NCBI GenBank assembly: GCA_009746045.1
Contig: RPFO01000078.1
Location: 746,516-810,515 of the forward strand
DNA from: Mesostigma viride
Taxonomy: Eukaryota > Streptophyta > Mesostigmatophyceae > Mesostigmatales > Mesostigmataceae
Length of the DNA: 64,000 nt
Reading direction: 5' to 3'
In this document: positions 38,455 to 48,550 of the stretch, in pieces
Numbering within the stretch: the stretch's first letter is position 1
How the letters are laid out: each line of letters opens with the position of its first letter
The notes under the pieces: model-generated
Database searches by the model: none
What the model was told of the DNA's origin: nothing
The model's input: only the letters and a program-made list of their open reading frames with translations
Translations under genes and position numbers: made by a program

Positions 38455-39289
38455 TGACTCATGATAGGCTACAGGTCTGCAGGGTTACTGCGTTATCGGG
38501 TCACTTTGAGTACGGCCATGAGGATGACCCCAGCTGGGCGACCCCGACGAGGGTGGGGGCAGCTTGCTGGGGCCTAGGTTTGAGTAAGGTCTTGAGAGAA
38601 CAGAATTGTTGTCTCACTCGATAAAAATTGCCGGGCGTCCGTGTGGCATTATAAACGTTTTTGCCACCATGACCGCGTTCCGGCTGGCTTGTTGCCCCAG
38701 TGGTTGGGCGTCTCATCATGCGTTGCTCCCCCCATGCTGTGTTGCCCCCCTGTGATGCTGGGTGTAAAACTCTTGTCATTTCTCAGAGGTAAATTACTGG
38801 CTGTCTATTCGGCAGCAGGCTTACAGATCTTTCTTTCAGGGCCACAAGGCCTGAAGTCGTTTGTAACCTGGATGCAAACTTTGTACATTACTGAGGATGA
38901 TGTCCATCGTGGCGAAGTCCTCTGCTCATCTCGGGTGTAAAATTAAAAAGCCGCTGGGTGTATCTCGGGTGTAGGGCTACTGTATTGCCCCTGTTGAGTA
39001 ATGCCACACCATGTGCTCTTGCAAGTAATGGGTAGCAAGTAGCCAAAACGGAAGGCAACCTTGTTTCTGCTGGCAAAGATTGTGCGTTGCCTTATGAGGA
39101 GAAAGCTGCATGGGAGGGGCAGAGCTCTCTATCTGCCTGACTTGGTCACTACTTTATTTGGTCGAGGGCCTCTGGGCCTTCGTTCTGCTTTTGAAAAGTA
39201 GAGCTTGAAGGAAAGCACAGCAGGGCCTTCAATTTGATTAGCTGAAATTCTGACTCGCATCGTCGGCGATGCATCTCCAAGTGTGATTC
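38455..39289. other. 3' flank of the exostosin gene
   Basis: Non-coding sequence with no recognisable gene. A duplicated phrase CTCGGGTGTA (about 38931 and 38964) is the only local structure I noticed. Confidence 0.4.
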
Positions 39290-40490
39290 GGTCACGGAAA
39301 CAAGTTTCATATCCCTGCATGGGCCATATCACTGCCGGCAGCTGGAGGAGCTCGATGCCAGTTACACGGGCGGACGGACGCCGGACTTCGCGCGATCGCA
39401 CGCAACTGCCCGCGTCGATCTGCGGCGTTTGGTTGTAGCCTGGTGCGTACTGGACGCCAGCATACAAGAGCTGGCGAGGTCACAGCCCGGAGCATTTCAT
39501 TGCGGTGATCACCGGGCTAGCACGAATCCCAGCAAAAAATAGCTGGGGGCTGGCTTCCCCGATTGCCGCGGCTGGACGCTCTGGGCTTGCGTACGCTGAC
39601 GTATAAGGGCGCTTCTGCGCTGGCAAGGTAGTGCACGCGGCTACGCCGCTGGATCGAGCCGACCATTGCAGTCATCACCAACAAGGGTTTGTTGGCAATC
39701 GCTAGCCATTGCGTGTGCTTGCATGGAATTTCTCAACCTGGCGTGTTTAAGGGTATCTGACAAGAGCATCACAGCAGTGGGGAGAAACTGCAGCGGCTCC
39801 GGCACTTAAACATTTCTAAATGCCGGCGTATAAGGGATGCTGGGATCGCCAACATGGTGGCGGATTGCCCAGGGCTGCAGGTGCTGCTTATGAGAGATTC
39901 ATGCATCACGCCTATTGGTTTGCAAGTTATCACCGCCAGTTGTCATCAACTCAAGCACCTGGTGATTAATGATTGTCACATGAGCGGGGCGGACCTGTCG
40001 GCACTCGCACGGGGGTGCCCGGACCGCGAGTATATCTCGACGCGTCTCAACGGGGTGCCTCACCAACAAGCGGATTGCAGCACTCAGCCGCTACGTACTG
40101 CACCAAGTTGCAGTCCTTCCTTGCAGAGTCCAACGGTTTCCGTGAGGATCGAGGATCGATATGCTCGAGCTAACCACAGAGAGAGGGCGCCAGCTACGGG
40201 CACTCGATCTCTCTGGTAACTACCAGATCACGGACCAGACACTCTCATTGGTGGCCCAGAAGTGCCCCCGTCTGCAAGAGCTGCTTACTCAGGATTACAG
40301 GGGGATGGTCAAGGATTTTTTGCCTAGTGACGGATGTTGGCATCGCTGCCATCGCGGGAGCCTGCACCTGAAGCAGCGATACCTGGATGCGAGTGGGCAT
40401 CGTGTCACGGATGACACCCTCTCTCTGAGCACTGGAGCGCGGCAGTTGCGGTTATACGGTATAAGGGAAGTTCAGCTCAGTACTAGACTA
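39290..40490 (+). pseudogene. Leucine-rich-repeat (AMN1/F-box-LRR-like) pseudogene
   Basis: Cysteine-containing LRRs appear in shifting frames: LEELDASYTGG, DAGLRAIARNCPR, LRRLVVAWCVLDASIQELAR, DAGIANMVADCPGLQVLLM, LKHLVINDCHMSGADLSALA, LRALDLSGNYQITDQTLSL and VAQKCPRLQELL. Each is followed by a stop or a frame change within about 100 codons. Repeats of this kind occur in F-box/LRR and AMN1 proteins. No splice pattern restores a single frame, so decay is the simplest reading, although intron-split exons cannot be fully excluded. Confidence 0.65.
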
Positions 40491-40523
40491 CCTATTAATT
40501 ACTGACATTACCAGTATTGATGG

Positions 40524-40745
40524 TAGCTCCAGAAGATTGTCAAGGCGCACACGCCCAACCCTGTGGGCAAGCCACCTCGGCCCCCAAGCGGAGGAGGCGT
40601 TTTAATTTGATGAGTAGTGTAGTTAGGATTTTCTAGCTTAGAATTAGGATAGTTTGATCACGCGGCTTCCTCCACCCCATCCATCATGGAATATTTGCTA
40701 CATGACCTTCCCACGGAGGCATGTTATAATTTAATTTAATTTAGT
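40524..40745 (+). mobile_element. LINE family C 3'-terminal fragment
   Basis: The fragment encodes KIVKAHTPNPVGKPPRPPSG, then runs through 3' sequence matching 7180-7345. It ends in an ACATGACCTTCCCACGGAGG hairpin region and an (AATTT)n tail. Confidence 0.75.
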
Positions 40746-40746
40746 G

Positions 40747-41000
40747 GTAGCTCCAAGACCTGGACAGTGACGCAGGAGTTGGAGCAACGATCGAGTCGAC
40801 GGCAACGTCACCAAGATGCTGCGCAAGGCCCTTAACTTACCGCACAGTCATCCATTCCATCCCTAGCTGATCCCATGTTCCCCTCCCACTGAGGACTTCT
40901 GCTCACGTGACGCAGTCACGTGTCTATTAATTAATTAATTAATCCATCCACCCCATCCCATATTCATTTCCCTGAGGACTTATGCTCACGTGACGCAGTT
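40747..41000 (+). mobile_element. LINE family B, two stacked 3' ends
   Basis: A scrap encoding TWTVTQELEQ jumps directly to the family B 3' end (CTGAGGACTTCTGCTCACGT and its hairpin) and a TTAATTAA tail at about 40928. A second 3' end (CTGAGGACTTATGCTCACGT) starts right after that tail. The jump implies an internal deletion or template switch. Confidence 0.7.
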
Positions 41001-41189
41001 CCGTGTAAATCAAAAAATTAAACTTAATGATGTAGACGATATTTGCAACTTCGCGTAATTAATTTAATTCTAATGAGATTAGCTCATAGTACTCCGTGGC
41101 AGGCATGCCCATGCGCATGACACACAAGTACTTACTTACTTACCTACATGCTTAGCATTTGCTCTTCAAGTTTGTCAATTCTGACGATC

Positions 41190-41755
41190 CTGAGTCCCTA
41201 CGGCGCCGAGACCTGGACACTGACGCAGGAGCTGGAGCAACGACTCGACGGCAACGTCACCAAGATGCTGCGCAAGGCCCTTTACATCCTCTTTGGTTTG
41301 CACATTAGTAATGAGGATTTGTACGCTGATTTGCCCTATGTTTCCCACATTCTTAGGCACAGGTGCCTGGGCCTAGCCGGGCAGCTGGCCCGCACAGATC
41401 ATGTAGGCACATCAGATAGCTGGCACCAAGCCCGCCCAGCCTGGGCGTTATGTCCTCACCTGGCGTGCCCCAGGCCGCGCGCGGCAGGGCCGGCCGCCAC
41501 CCGCGTACGTGGACTTTTCGTGATAGACTCGGCATGGACATGTGCTACACTAGACGTGACGGGCTCACACCCGGGCAGCCTCCTGGTTAATTGTCTGTAA
41601 TATGGAGGCAGATGGTACGCAAGGATAGATCTATGGCAAGTAGTGTTGAAGGAGACCACCCCCAAGTCTTCGGGGGCTCCGCGTGTGACCAAGTATGGCA
41701 TTCATAGCGATTCGGGCCACGGTGCCCAAAACCCTGTAACTAGGACCTAGATAGC
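41190..41755 (+). mobile_element. LINE family B C-terminal fragment, copy 1
   Basis: The fragment encodes YGAETWTLTQELEQRLDGNV and FGLHISNEDLYADLPYVSHI, then a LAGQLARTDHVGT block that loses frame after about 41420. This is the C-terminal region of a LINE polyprotein. It is followed within 10 bases by a second copy of the same region. Confidence 0.8.
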
Positions 41756-41763
41756 TCACATAA

Positions 41764-42400
41764 TCCATATTCCATCCACTGACGCAGGAGCTGGAGCAAC
41801 GACTCGACGGCGCCGTCACCAAGATGCTGCGCAAGGCCCTTAACATCCCCTTTGGTTTGCACATTAGTAATGAGGATTTGTACGCTGATTTGCCCTATGT
41901 TTCCCACATTATTAGGCACAGGCGCCTGGGCCTAGCCGGGCACCTGGCCCGCACAGATCAGGTAGATACATCAGATGGACTAGCTGGCAACAAGCCCGCC
42001 CACCCTGGGCGATATGTCCTCACCTGGCGTGCCCCCGGCCGCGCGCGGCAGGGCCGCCACCTGTGGACTTTTCGTGATAGACTCGGCATGGACATGTGCT
42101 ACACTAGACGTGACGGGCTCACCCCCCGGGCAGCCTCCTGGTTTGTCTGTAATATGGAGGCAGATGGTGCGCAAGGATAGATGGCAAGTAGTGATGAAGG
42201 AGACCACCCCCAAGCCTGTGGGGGCTCCGCGTGTGACCAAGTATGGCATTCATAGCGATTCGGGCCGCGGTGCCCACACCCCTGTAACTAGGACCTAGAT
42301 AGCTTATACCATCCATTCCATCCCATGCTCCCCTCCCACTGAGGACTTATGCTCACGTGACGCAGTCACGTGTCTATTAATTAATTAATTAATTAATTAA
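41764..42400 (+). mobile_element. LINE family B C-terminal fragment, copy 2, with full 3' end
   Basis: The text from CTGACGCAGGAGCTGGAGCA onward repeats copy 1 with a cleaner frame: LRKALNIPFGLHISNEDLYA, LGLAGHLARTDQVDTSDGLA and TFRDRLGMDMCYTRRDG. It ends with CCATTCCATCCCATGCTCCC, the hairpin CACGTGAC, loop GCA, GTCACGTG (about 42354-42372) and a (TTAA)n tail. Confidence 0.85.
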
Positions 42401-42480
42401 TCCATATTCCATCCCATGTTCCCCTCCCACTGAGGGCTTATGCTCACGTGACGCAGTCACGTATCTATTAATTAATTCAT
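42401..42480 (+). mobile_element. LINE family B solo 3' end inserted in a (TTAA)n tail
   Basis: Directly after the tail of copy 2 comes CCATATTCCATCCCATGTTC, the hairpin and another (TTAA)n tail. A new 5'-truncated insertion into, or extension of, the previous tail explains this. Confidence 0.75.
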
Positions 42481-42579
42481 TAAATAGCATTTGCTAGCCA
42501 TTTGCTAGCGCCTTAGCCAACGTCTTGAGCCCACCTCACCTTATAAGCTATGCATAAGCCTACTCAGTCAGTATGAAGT

Positions 42580-42775
42580 GAGACAACTGTGCCTGGACGC
42601 ATGGCGATCCAACGCCGTGGAAGGACTAGGGTAGTTGTCTGAGAGGAAAGACGCGAAGGCGCCGCGGGAGGTACTCGTTGCATTGCACCCGCAGTGTTGC
42701 GCCCGGCACCCTGCTTTGGAGAGAGCGCTCTGTGGCCTGCCCACTAAATTGCAGCATGAGTGAGAGAAGCTCGGC
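42580..42775 (+). repeat. Second copy of the 6640-6770 module
   Basis: It matches 6640-6740 closely and then continues with GTACTCGTTGCATTGCACCC. It probably belongs to the inner part of a LINE family; the frames are broken. A CCCCCCC-rich patch follows. Confidence 0.6.
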
Positions 42776-42944
42776 CGCCCCCCCCCGCCCCCCCTTCTCA
42801 TTGTGTATTAAGTGAGACAACTGTAGGGGTTGAAGGTCCCTTTACTCTGTATTGGCACCCACGTTACGCAGTCACGTGCTAATTAACTAATGAAGCTAAT
42901 TAATCAATTAATGACTTAGCATGCATGTGCCCATCTCCCTCCCT

Positions 42945-43510
42945 CCCTCCCACCCCCATCCCATCCCATCCCATCCCATCCCATCCCATCCCATCCCATC
43001 CCATCCCATCCCATCCCATCCCATCCCATCCCATCCCATCCCATCCCATCCCATCCCATCCCATCCCATCCCATCCCATCCCATCCCATCCCATCCCACC
43101 CCACCCCACCCCACCCCACCCCACCCCACCCCACCCCACCCCACCCCACCCCACCCCACCCCACCCCACCCCCACCCCACCCCACCCCACCCCACCCCAC
43201 CCACCCCACCCCACCCCACCCCACCCCACCCCACCCCACCCCACCCCACCCCACCCCACCCCACCCCACCCCACCCCACCCCACCCCACCCCACCCCACC
43301 CCACCCCACCCCACCCCACCCCACCCCACCCCACCCCACCCCACCCCACCCCACCCCACCCCACCCCACCCCACCCCATCCCATCCCATCCCATCCCATC
43401 CCATCCCATCCCATCCCATCCCATCCCATCCCATCCCATCCCATCCCATCCCATCCCATCCCATCCCATCCCATCCCATCCCATCCCATCCCATCCCATC
43501 CCATCCCATC
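42945..43510. repeat. Three-block pentanucleotide array: (CCCAT)n, (CCCAC)n, (CCCAT)n
   Basis: CCCAT repeats (about 42955-43096) change to CCCAC repeats (about 43097-43378, with two small phase slips near 43170 and 43200) and back to CCCAT (about 43379-43510). It lies just 5' to a LINE family B 3' hairpin, at the place where that element carries a CCATCCCATC stretch, so it looks like an expansion of the LINE 3' region. The long frames on both strands are translations of the array. Confidence 0.95.
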
Positions 43511-43570
43511 TCACTCTCGACTGTCCTGAGGACTTGTGCTCACGTAACGCTGTTACGTATTAATTAATTG
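43511..43570 (+). mobile_element. LINE family B 3' end with a covarying hairpin
   Basis: CTGAGGACTTGTGCTCACGT is followed by a stem that reads ACGTAAC, loop GCT, GTTACGT and a TTAATTAA tail. The G-C pair of the usual stem (ACGTGAC/GTCACGT) is replaced here by A-T on both sides. Confidence 0.75.
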
Positions 43571-43982
43571 CATGTGCGGCAACTGTAAAAAAAAAAAAAT
43601 CCCAAGCACAACGTGGGTCATGTAACACAATAGACACATGCAGATTGCTCAGAAAAAGATGCCAGAAAACTAACGTTGGATGCATGGCATTGTTAGCTTG
43701 ATTATTTATATACACATGCTCCTATACATCTCCACATGGCACGCCAAACGTCCATATACTTGACACTCCATTGTAGTGTCATGAGAGGCGTGCACACGTA
43801 TGCTCATAACACAGTTCTGAAAATATACCCAGCAGGTAGGACCACATATATACATGACACAGCGCTGCCTGACCCACAATTCTGCACAGTATCTACCTGT
43901 GCTTTTTATACACACAAATTTCTTACACAAGGCATCTCAGATGACCAGGAGAGTAGCCTAGTACTCCAGTGAGAGCCTAACT
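43571..43982. other. Spacer 3' of the Penelope-like insertion
   Basis: A12 run, then unremarkable sequence up to the target-site duplication. No gene is recognised. Confidence 0.4.
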
Positions 43983-43998
43983 GCCACCCGATCCATAT
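43983..43998. repeat. Target-site duplication, left copy
   Basis: GCCACCCGATCCATAT, repeated exactly at 49578-49593 on the other side of the Penelope-like insertion. Confidence 0.85.
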
Positions 43999-44554
43999 CA
44001 AAGAGACAACCAGCGCAGGCCAGAAATCGGGAGAATCCGGACCATGGTAGCTCGAGCCTGCCGTTATCTTTTCCGCGTTTTCGAGTCGTTCAGGATGATG
44101 AAGATGAATGGTGATGGAAATGTGTATCCTTGTGCATTGAAATTATGGCTGGCTTACGTGTGGAGCGACTAGATGACCTAGACGGTGGGGCCAGAAACAG
44201 CATGCTTGATCAGGGCGTGTGTTTCTAGCCTAGCTGGCCGGGAGTGTCTAGTGGTGAGCACCATTGCTGCGATCGCTCTCCCACCATTTACGAGGAAATA
44301 CCCGCAAATGGAAAACCACTGAAAAGGTCTAGCTAGTCAGTCATCACGTTAGCCATGCCATGATTCCAAACGTCCAAGAACTGCACACGGTGCAAAGGCA
44401 AAAAGCCGGAGGACAGCACTTTCAAATGTGCGGCGGGAACCAAAAGCCCGCGGATGCCAGAAAACATCGTGTTGCGGCAGCGACGCGACGATGTGGACAA
44501 CGAATCCAGTGCCAAGCTCGGAACGGCCGCAAAGGAGATCTGGCATCACAGGGT

Positions 44555-47500
44555 TCAGATGTGCGGAGATACTATGCGATCCAGCCGGTCCACGACCTGT
44601 TTGTAGAGCTTGTGCCAAGGGGCAGCACCGAACAGATGTGGGTGACGTTGCAAAAAACATCGGACTTGACGGAGCATAATGGCTCGGTCATAGTCTTTGA
44701 CCAATAAACGCTGCAAGAGTTCAACAAGAGTCGTGATGAAATCAACACGATAAGAACAAAGACGGGAAAAACGATGTAACTGAGAAAGAACAACACCATA
44801 TTTTGCTGTGTGGGAAAGGAGACTGTGAATATCGGGGTAACGAATAAAAGGAATTTGCTGGTATTTAGGATCCTTGCGCTTATCATAGACAGCCGTACGC
44901 CAGCCCTTCTTGTTATGGGTAATGTTAAGATCGAGGTAATTGCAATGAGTATCCTCCGACGTGAGCTTTAATGTGAGGGACGCTTGCGGGTAGATGCCAG
45001 GCAGACCAGCGGTGATATACAAATGGGTTGCGAAATCAGGGTTGTCGAAAGCGATGACATCATCAATGTATCGACATGTATGGATAAAACGCCTGATGAG
45101 AACATCATCGTTTGAGGCAATGAGATTCTCCATGAATGCAAGCTCATAAGTGTATAGATAGAGGTTTGCAAGGAGCCCGGCACAGTTAGTGCCCATAGGG
45201 ATGCCGATAGCTTGTTGGTATACATTGCCCGCAAAACAGATGAAGGTGTTATCAACAAGATAAGAGATCCAATGGACAAGGTCAGCCTTCGTGATAATAT
45301 AATTATAACCATCCCGCACGATAGCACCTGCCGCGATCCCTGAGAGCCACGTTGCCGTGGGCTTGGTCTGAGAAACACGCACGTGCAGGTGGTTGCGCCC
45401 GTGAGGCCTACGTGCATACAGACGAGTAAGGAGGCTATCTAAACGAGCTTTCAAATCGTGCAAATCTAGTGTGGTATATAGAGTGGTGAAATCATAGGTG
45501 GCTATGGGCATAGGTATACGTTTCTCTGCTGCTGTCTTAGAACGGCTAAGGGCGGCAAGGCGTAGGCGTACTTGGGCTGAGTCTATGACGATCCAACTAC
45601 CAGCGCATTCATACCCGGCATTCGACAGCACCTCCACCCATAATGCATTGGCTTCGGGGAGAAGAGCATTCAAAGCATGGCAGATGAGTTTCGAGAGAGG
45701 CATCAGTGGGGCTGAATGCGACGCAGCAATGGTGCGCAAAGCAACAGGAGTTTTGTGCAGCTTAAGAGTGAGATACAGATATGGGAACGTAGTGGTGGTG
45801 GCGCGTCGCTGCCGCTTAAGGAATGCCCGAGCAAAAATGTTTTGGCTGTGCAGAAAAGCCCGATGAGCAGCAGTGATACTGGCGGTGGACTGTGCACGCT
45901 GAACATAGGTAGGGCTGGACGCCAACTCGTGTTGCAAAGTAGCAAGGTAGTGCTTCTTGCATATGAAAGCAAAGTTGTTGGCACTCTTGTCAACACACGT
46001 GATGATAAAGTCCTGCTTGAAGTGGTCAAGAAGTGCTTTATCTGTGGTGTTGAGCCAGGTGGTGCGGTGGACCTGCTGGAGACGGTAATCAAGCCTGGTG
46101 AGACGTGCATTGCATTCGTGAATGACGGCGCGAAACCACGGTTCCATGGCAAGGGGAGCAAGCTGTAGGTCCGTGCTCATGGCATTGCAGAATTTGCGCA
46201 GTGATGTGGAGAGCAGTGCATTCACCTCTTTGGCACACGTGCGCTGGACCCACGGCCGAAACTTGGTGCCTTTGGCAAAAAGGTCTACAAGCGTGTGGCT
46301 CGGCAGGATGCTGAGGTCAGCGGTCATGACGTGCTGTGAGGTGGGATCAAGGTACTTGAAATACCGTTGTTGTTGGCAGGGGCAGGGCCCTGCCAAGATG
46401 GTGGCCAGCTCGGTGGGCGTTGTATCGCGGCTGACCTTCCCGTTGCTGAAAACCATTTGTCCCAAGGTGGGAGAGTAATGCCAGGCGGCAATGGGAGTGC
46501 CGAAAGTGTTGCGCACCACGAGCGGCATCGCAGCCTGCACTTGCGGCAAATGCAGAATGTGTGGCAAACACAGCTCATCCATCGCAGCATGAATGAAAGG
46601 TGAGATCAGCAAACGGCGCGGACGCAGTGCATCTGCATTCCCATTGACACGGTGCCGAATGATACGTGAGAGAAGGCCTCGCAGACTAGTGGCATGGGAG
46701 CGGGGGACTTGCAGATCAGCTGGGGAGCACGACCCGACGGCAATGTGTAAGCTGGTAAGCTTCTTCAAGCTGCAGGCTTCGAGATAGGATGCATGAAAGT
46801 TGCCGCGTTGCATAAGCCGAGACATGTGACGTAAGCAGCGGAGACTGGTGGAGTAAAGGGAAGGATCGGTGGACACATGTGTGGAAGGTGGAGGGGCCGG
46901 GGTGACGCTGGGGGGATAGGGGCGATATGGGTGGAGATTGTGCTTCAGACGCCAGGCACGGATGAACATAAGAGGGCGGGGACGGAGGGGAGGCGGGCGG
47001 CGGCGAGACCGAGCTTTGAAACTCTTGCCTTCAATGCAAAAACCGTGGGGCAGAAATGCATGTAACATTCGTTTCCAAAACGTTTCCCGATGCCCTGCGG
47101 CTTTGCGAAAAGCGGCGCCGGTAAAGGTGCCGGGGACATGTTCCAAGGGGACGACTCGCCAATCCCACCACCCGTATTGGGCCATGGCGCCATGTAGGGG
47201 GGTGTCGTCGTTGGCGGCAGGGCGGCCAATATGAAGGCGGCGTGCCGCTCGGACATGTTCCTGAAAACGCGTCCAGGCATCCCGTTGCGTCTGGCCAACG
47301 TAGATACGCTGAGGGTACCTGCGGTTGTAAATGGCATAAATGACGCGATGGGTGCTTACGGGGTGTGGGCGAGTGGAGTTGGTAAGCGACAAATGCGTGC
47401 GCTGTAAGCGCCGGAGGCGACGTAGAGTATGGTCATCCTTGCAGTGATGGTTATGGCGCGTGTTGATGCGACAACGCTTCCGCCATGCCTGTGAGGAGAT

Positions 47501-47611
47501 ACGATAGGGGAACTGCCGAGAAATAGCAGTGTACTTCCGGTAATCAATGCCACTGGATTGCCGTATTCTGTGGAGGGTAAGAGCATGCCAGAAAGTCATA
47601 AGGTGTTTCAT
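44555..47611 (-). CDS. Penelope-like protein: N-terminal GIY-YIG endonuclease plus reverse transcriptase, 1018 aa
   Basis: Copies the element RNA and nicks the target. The GIY-YIG domain is at about residues 89-180: VIYAIYN (90-96), RIYVGQT (102-108), R115 and H119 of RFQEH, and a Glu in HRETFWKRML (E176). A CPC motif at 410-412 fits the CxC linker described for permuted Penelope elements. RT marks: DKSANNF (541-547), LKLHKTP (616-622), motif A YDFTTLYTTLD (706-716), motif B GIPMGTNCAG (803-812), motif C YIDD (848-851) and NYLDLNI (891-897). There is no C-terminal nuclease: the protein ends about 120 residues past NYLDLNI. The nuclease-first order is that of the Chlamys/Naiad groups; the algal setting and the apparent lack of a CCHH finger favour Chlamys. 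No frameshift or stop is seen, so the enzyme may be active. Confidence 0.93.
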   Translation of the reverse strand: MKHLMTFWHALTLHRIRQSSGIDYRKYTAISRQFPYRISSQAWRKRCRINTRHNHHCKDDHTLRRLRRLQRTHLSLTNSTRPHPVSTHRVIYAIYNRRYPQRIYVGQTQRDAWTRFQEHVRAARRLHIGRPAANDDTPLHGAMAQYGWWDWRVVPLEHVPGTFTGAAFRKAAGHRETFWKRMLHAFLPHGFCIEGKSFKARSRRRPPPLRPRPLMFIRAWRLKHNLHPYRPYPPSVTPAPPPSTHVSTDPSLYSTSLRCLRHMSRLMQRGNFHASYLEACSLKKLTSLHIAVGSCSPADLQVPRSHATSLRGLLSRIIRHRVNGNADALRPRRLLISPFIHAAMDELCLPHILHLPQVQAAMPLVVRNTFGTPIAAWHYSPTLGQMVFSNGKVSRDTTPTELATILAGPCPCQQQRYFKYLDPTSQHVMTADLSILPSHTLVDLFAKGTKFRPWVQRTCAKEVNALLSTSLRKFCNAMSTDLQLAPLAMEPWFRAVIHECNARLTRLDYRLQQVHRTTWLNTTDKALLDHFKQDFIITCVDKSANNFAFICKKHYLATLQHELASSPTYVQRAQSTASITAAHRAFLHSQNIFARAFLKRQRRATTTTFPYLYLTLKLHKTPVALRTIAASHSAPLMPLSKLICHALNALLPEANALWVEVLSNAGYECAGSWIVIDSAQVRLRLAALSRSKTAAEKRIPMPIATYDFTTLYTTLDLHDLKARLDSLLTRLYARRPHGRNHLHVRVSQTKPTATWLSGIAAGAIVRDGYNYIITKADLVHWISYLVDNTFICFAGNVYQQAIGIPMGTNCAGLLANLYLYTYELAFMENLIASNDDVLIRRFIHTCRYIDDVIAFDNPDFATHLYITAGLPGIYPQASLTLKLTSEDTHCNYLDLNITHNKKGWRTAVYDKRKDPKYQQIPFIRYPDIHSLLSHTAKYGVVLSQLHRFSRLCSYRVDFITTLVELLQRLLVKDYDRAIMLRQVRCFLQRHPHLFGAAPWHKLYKQVVDRLDRIVSPHI

Positions 47612-48550
47612 GATGATTCAGATGCACTGAGAGCTAAGACATCAAACAGAACCAGAGCGGAGCATATTGAGGTAAGTCAATATTCACTGCGTAACACCCG
47701 TTACGCGATAGCGGTGGTCCATGATGCATCTCCCCGGGGCAGGATGTGGCTAACAACACAGCTGAATGGACTCGGAACATGTGGATTCCCAGTGGGGGGG
47801 CCTTCCAATTGTCATACTTGACACCTCTTTCCTGTAACGAAAAGATTTCCCTTCTTCATGTTCCAGATGAGTCACCGTGCTCCTGCCTTTGTGTTTTTTT
47901 GGCGTTTGTAAAGAGATATGGGAGGGTAAACAAAAGCAAAGGCTGATATTGCCGTGTGGGGGGCCCGATCCTTGGTTAGTCTCTCAAGTGCCCACAGAAA
48001 AACACGAGAGTAGCACACACAGCGCGCAGCCCAGCCTAGCTCCCTCAGTAAAAGTAAAAGAAAAAGGACAAGAACAGCAAAACAAACGAGAACAAGAAAA
48101 AGAACAAAACACAGACACGTAGTGCAATGTGAGCGGAATGATGGAGGAAGGTGAGAGGGGGACATCGTATTGAATGTGTAGGCATTGAGGCAGCCGAAGC
48201 GTCCCATCCCCGGGTACATTCGTGGCTTTCAAAAAAGCCACAACCTGCGTGGAAGAGGAAAATGCAGGAACGATGAGTATGATCCTGAAAACGAGGTTGA
48301 GGAAACGCGGAGAGGAAATGCCGGCCGCTGAAACGATTCCGATGGAACTATGGGTTTCGCCGACATGAGGCGGTGCAGCTGACTATCTCTATGGTGTCGT
48401 GTGTGACCGGGAGTGCCGGTTCACGTGCGCACTCGTCGGACTAGCCCGACGACATGTGTGCTTGGTTGCCCACGGCTGAAATCCTCTTGCCCGTCATGCA
48501 AAGGCCACGCCTCCTAGCCGAAAACGAACTATATTCAACCAATCTAATAT

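Noticed and set aside
42945-43510. Telomere-like repeat
   Set aside because: CCCAT/CCCAC does not match the TTTAGGG or TTTTAGGG types of green algae, and LINE ends flank it on one side.
42900-43563. Five overlapping frames of about 200 codons
   Set aside because: Every frame is open because the pentanucleotide array has no stops; composition is a direct reading of the repeat.
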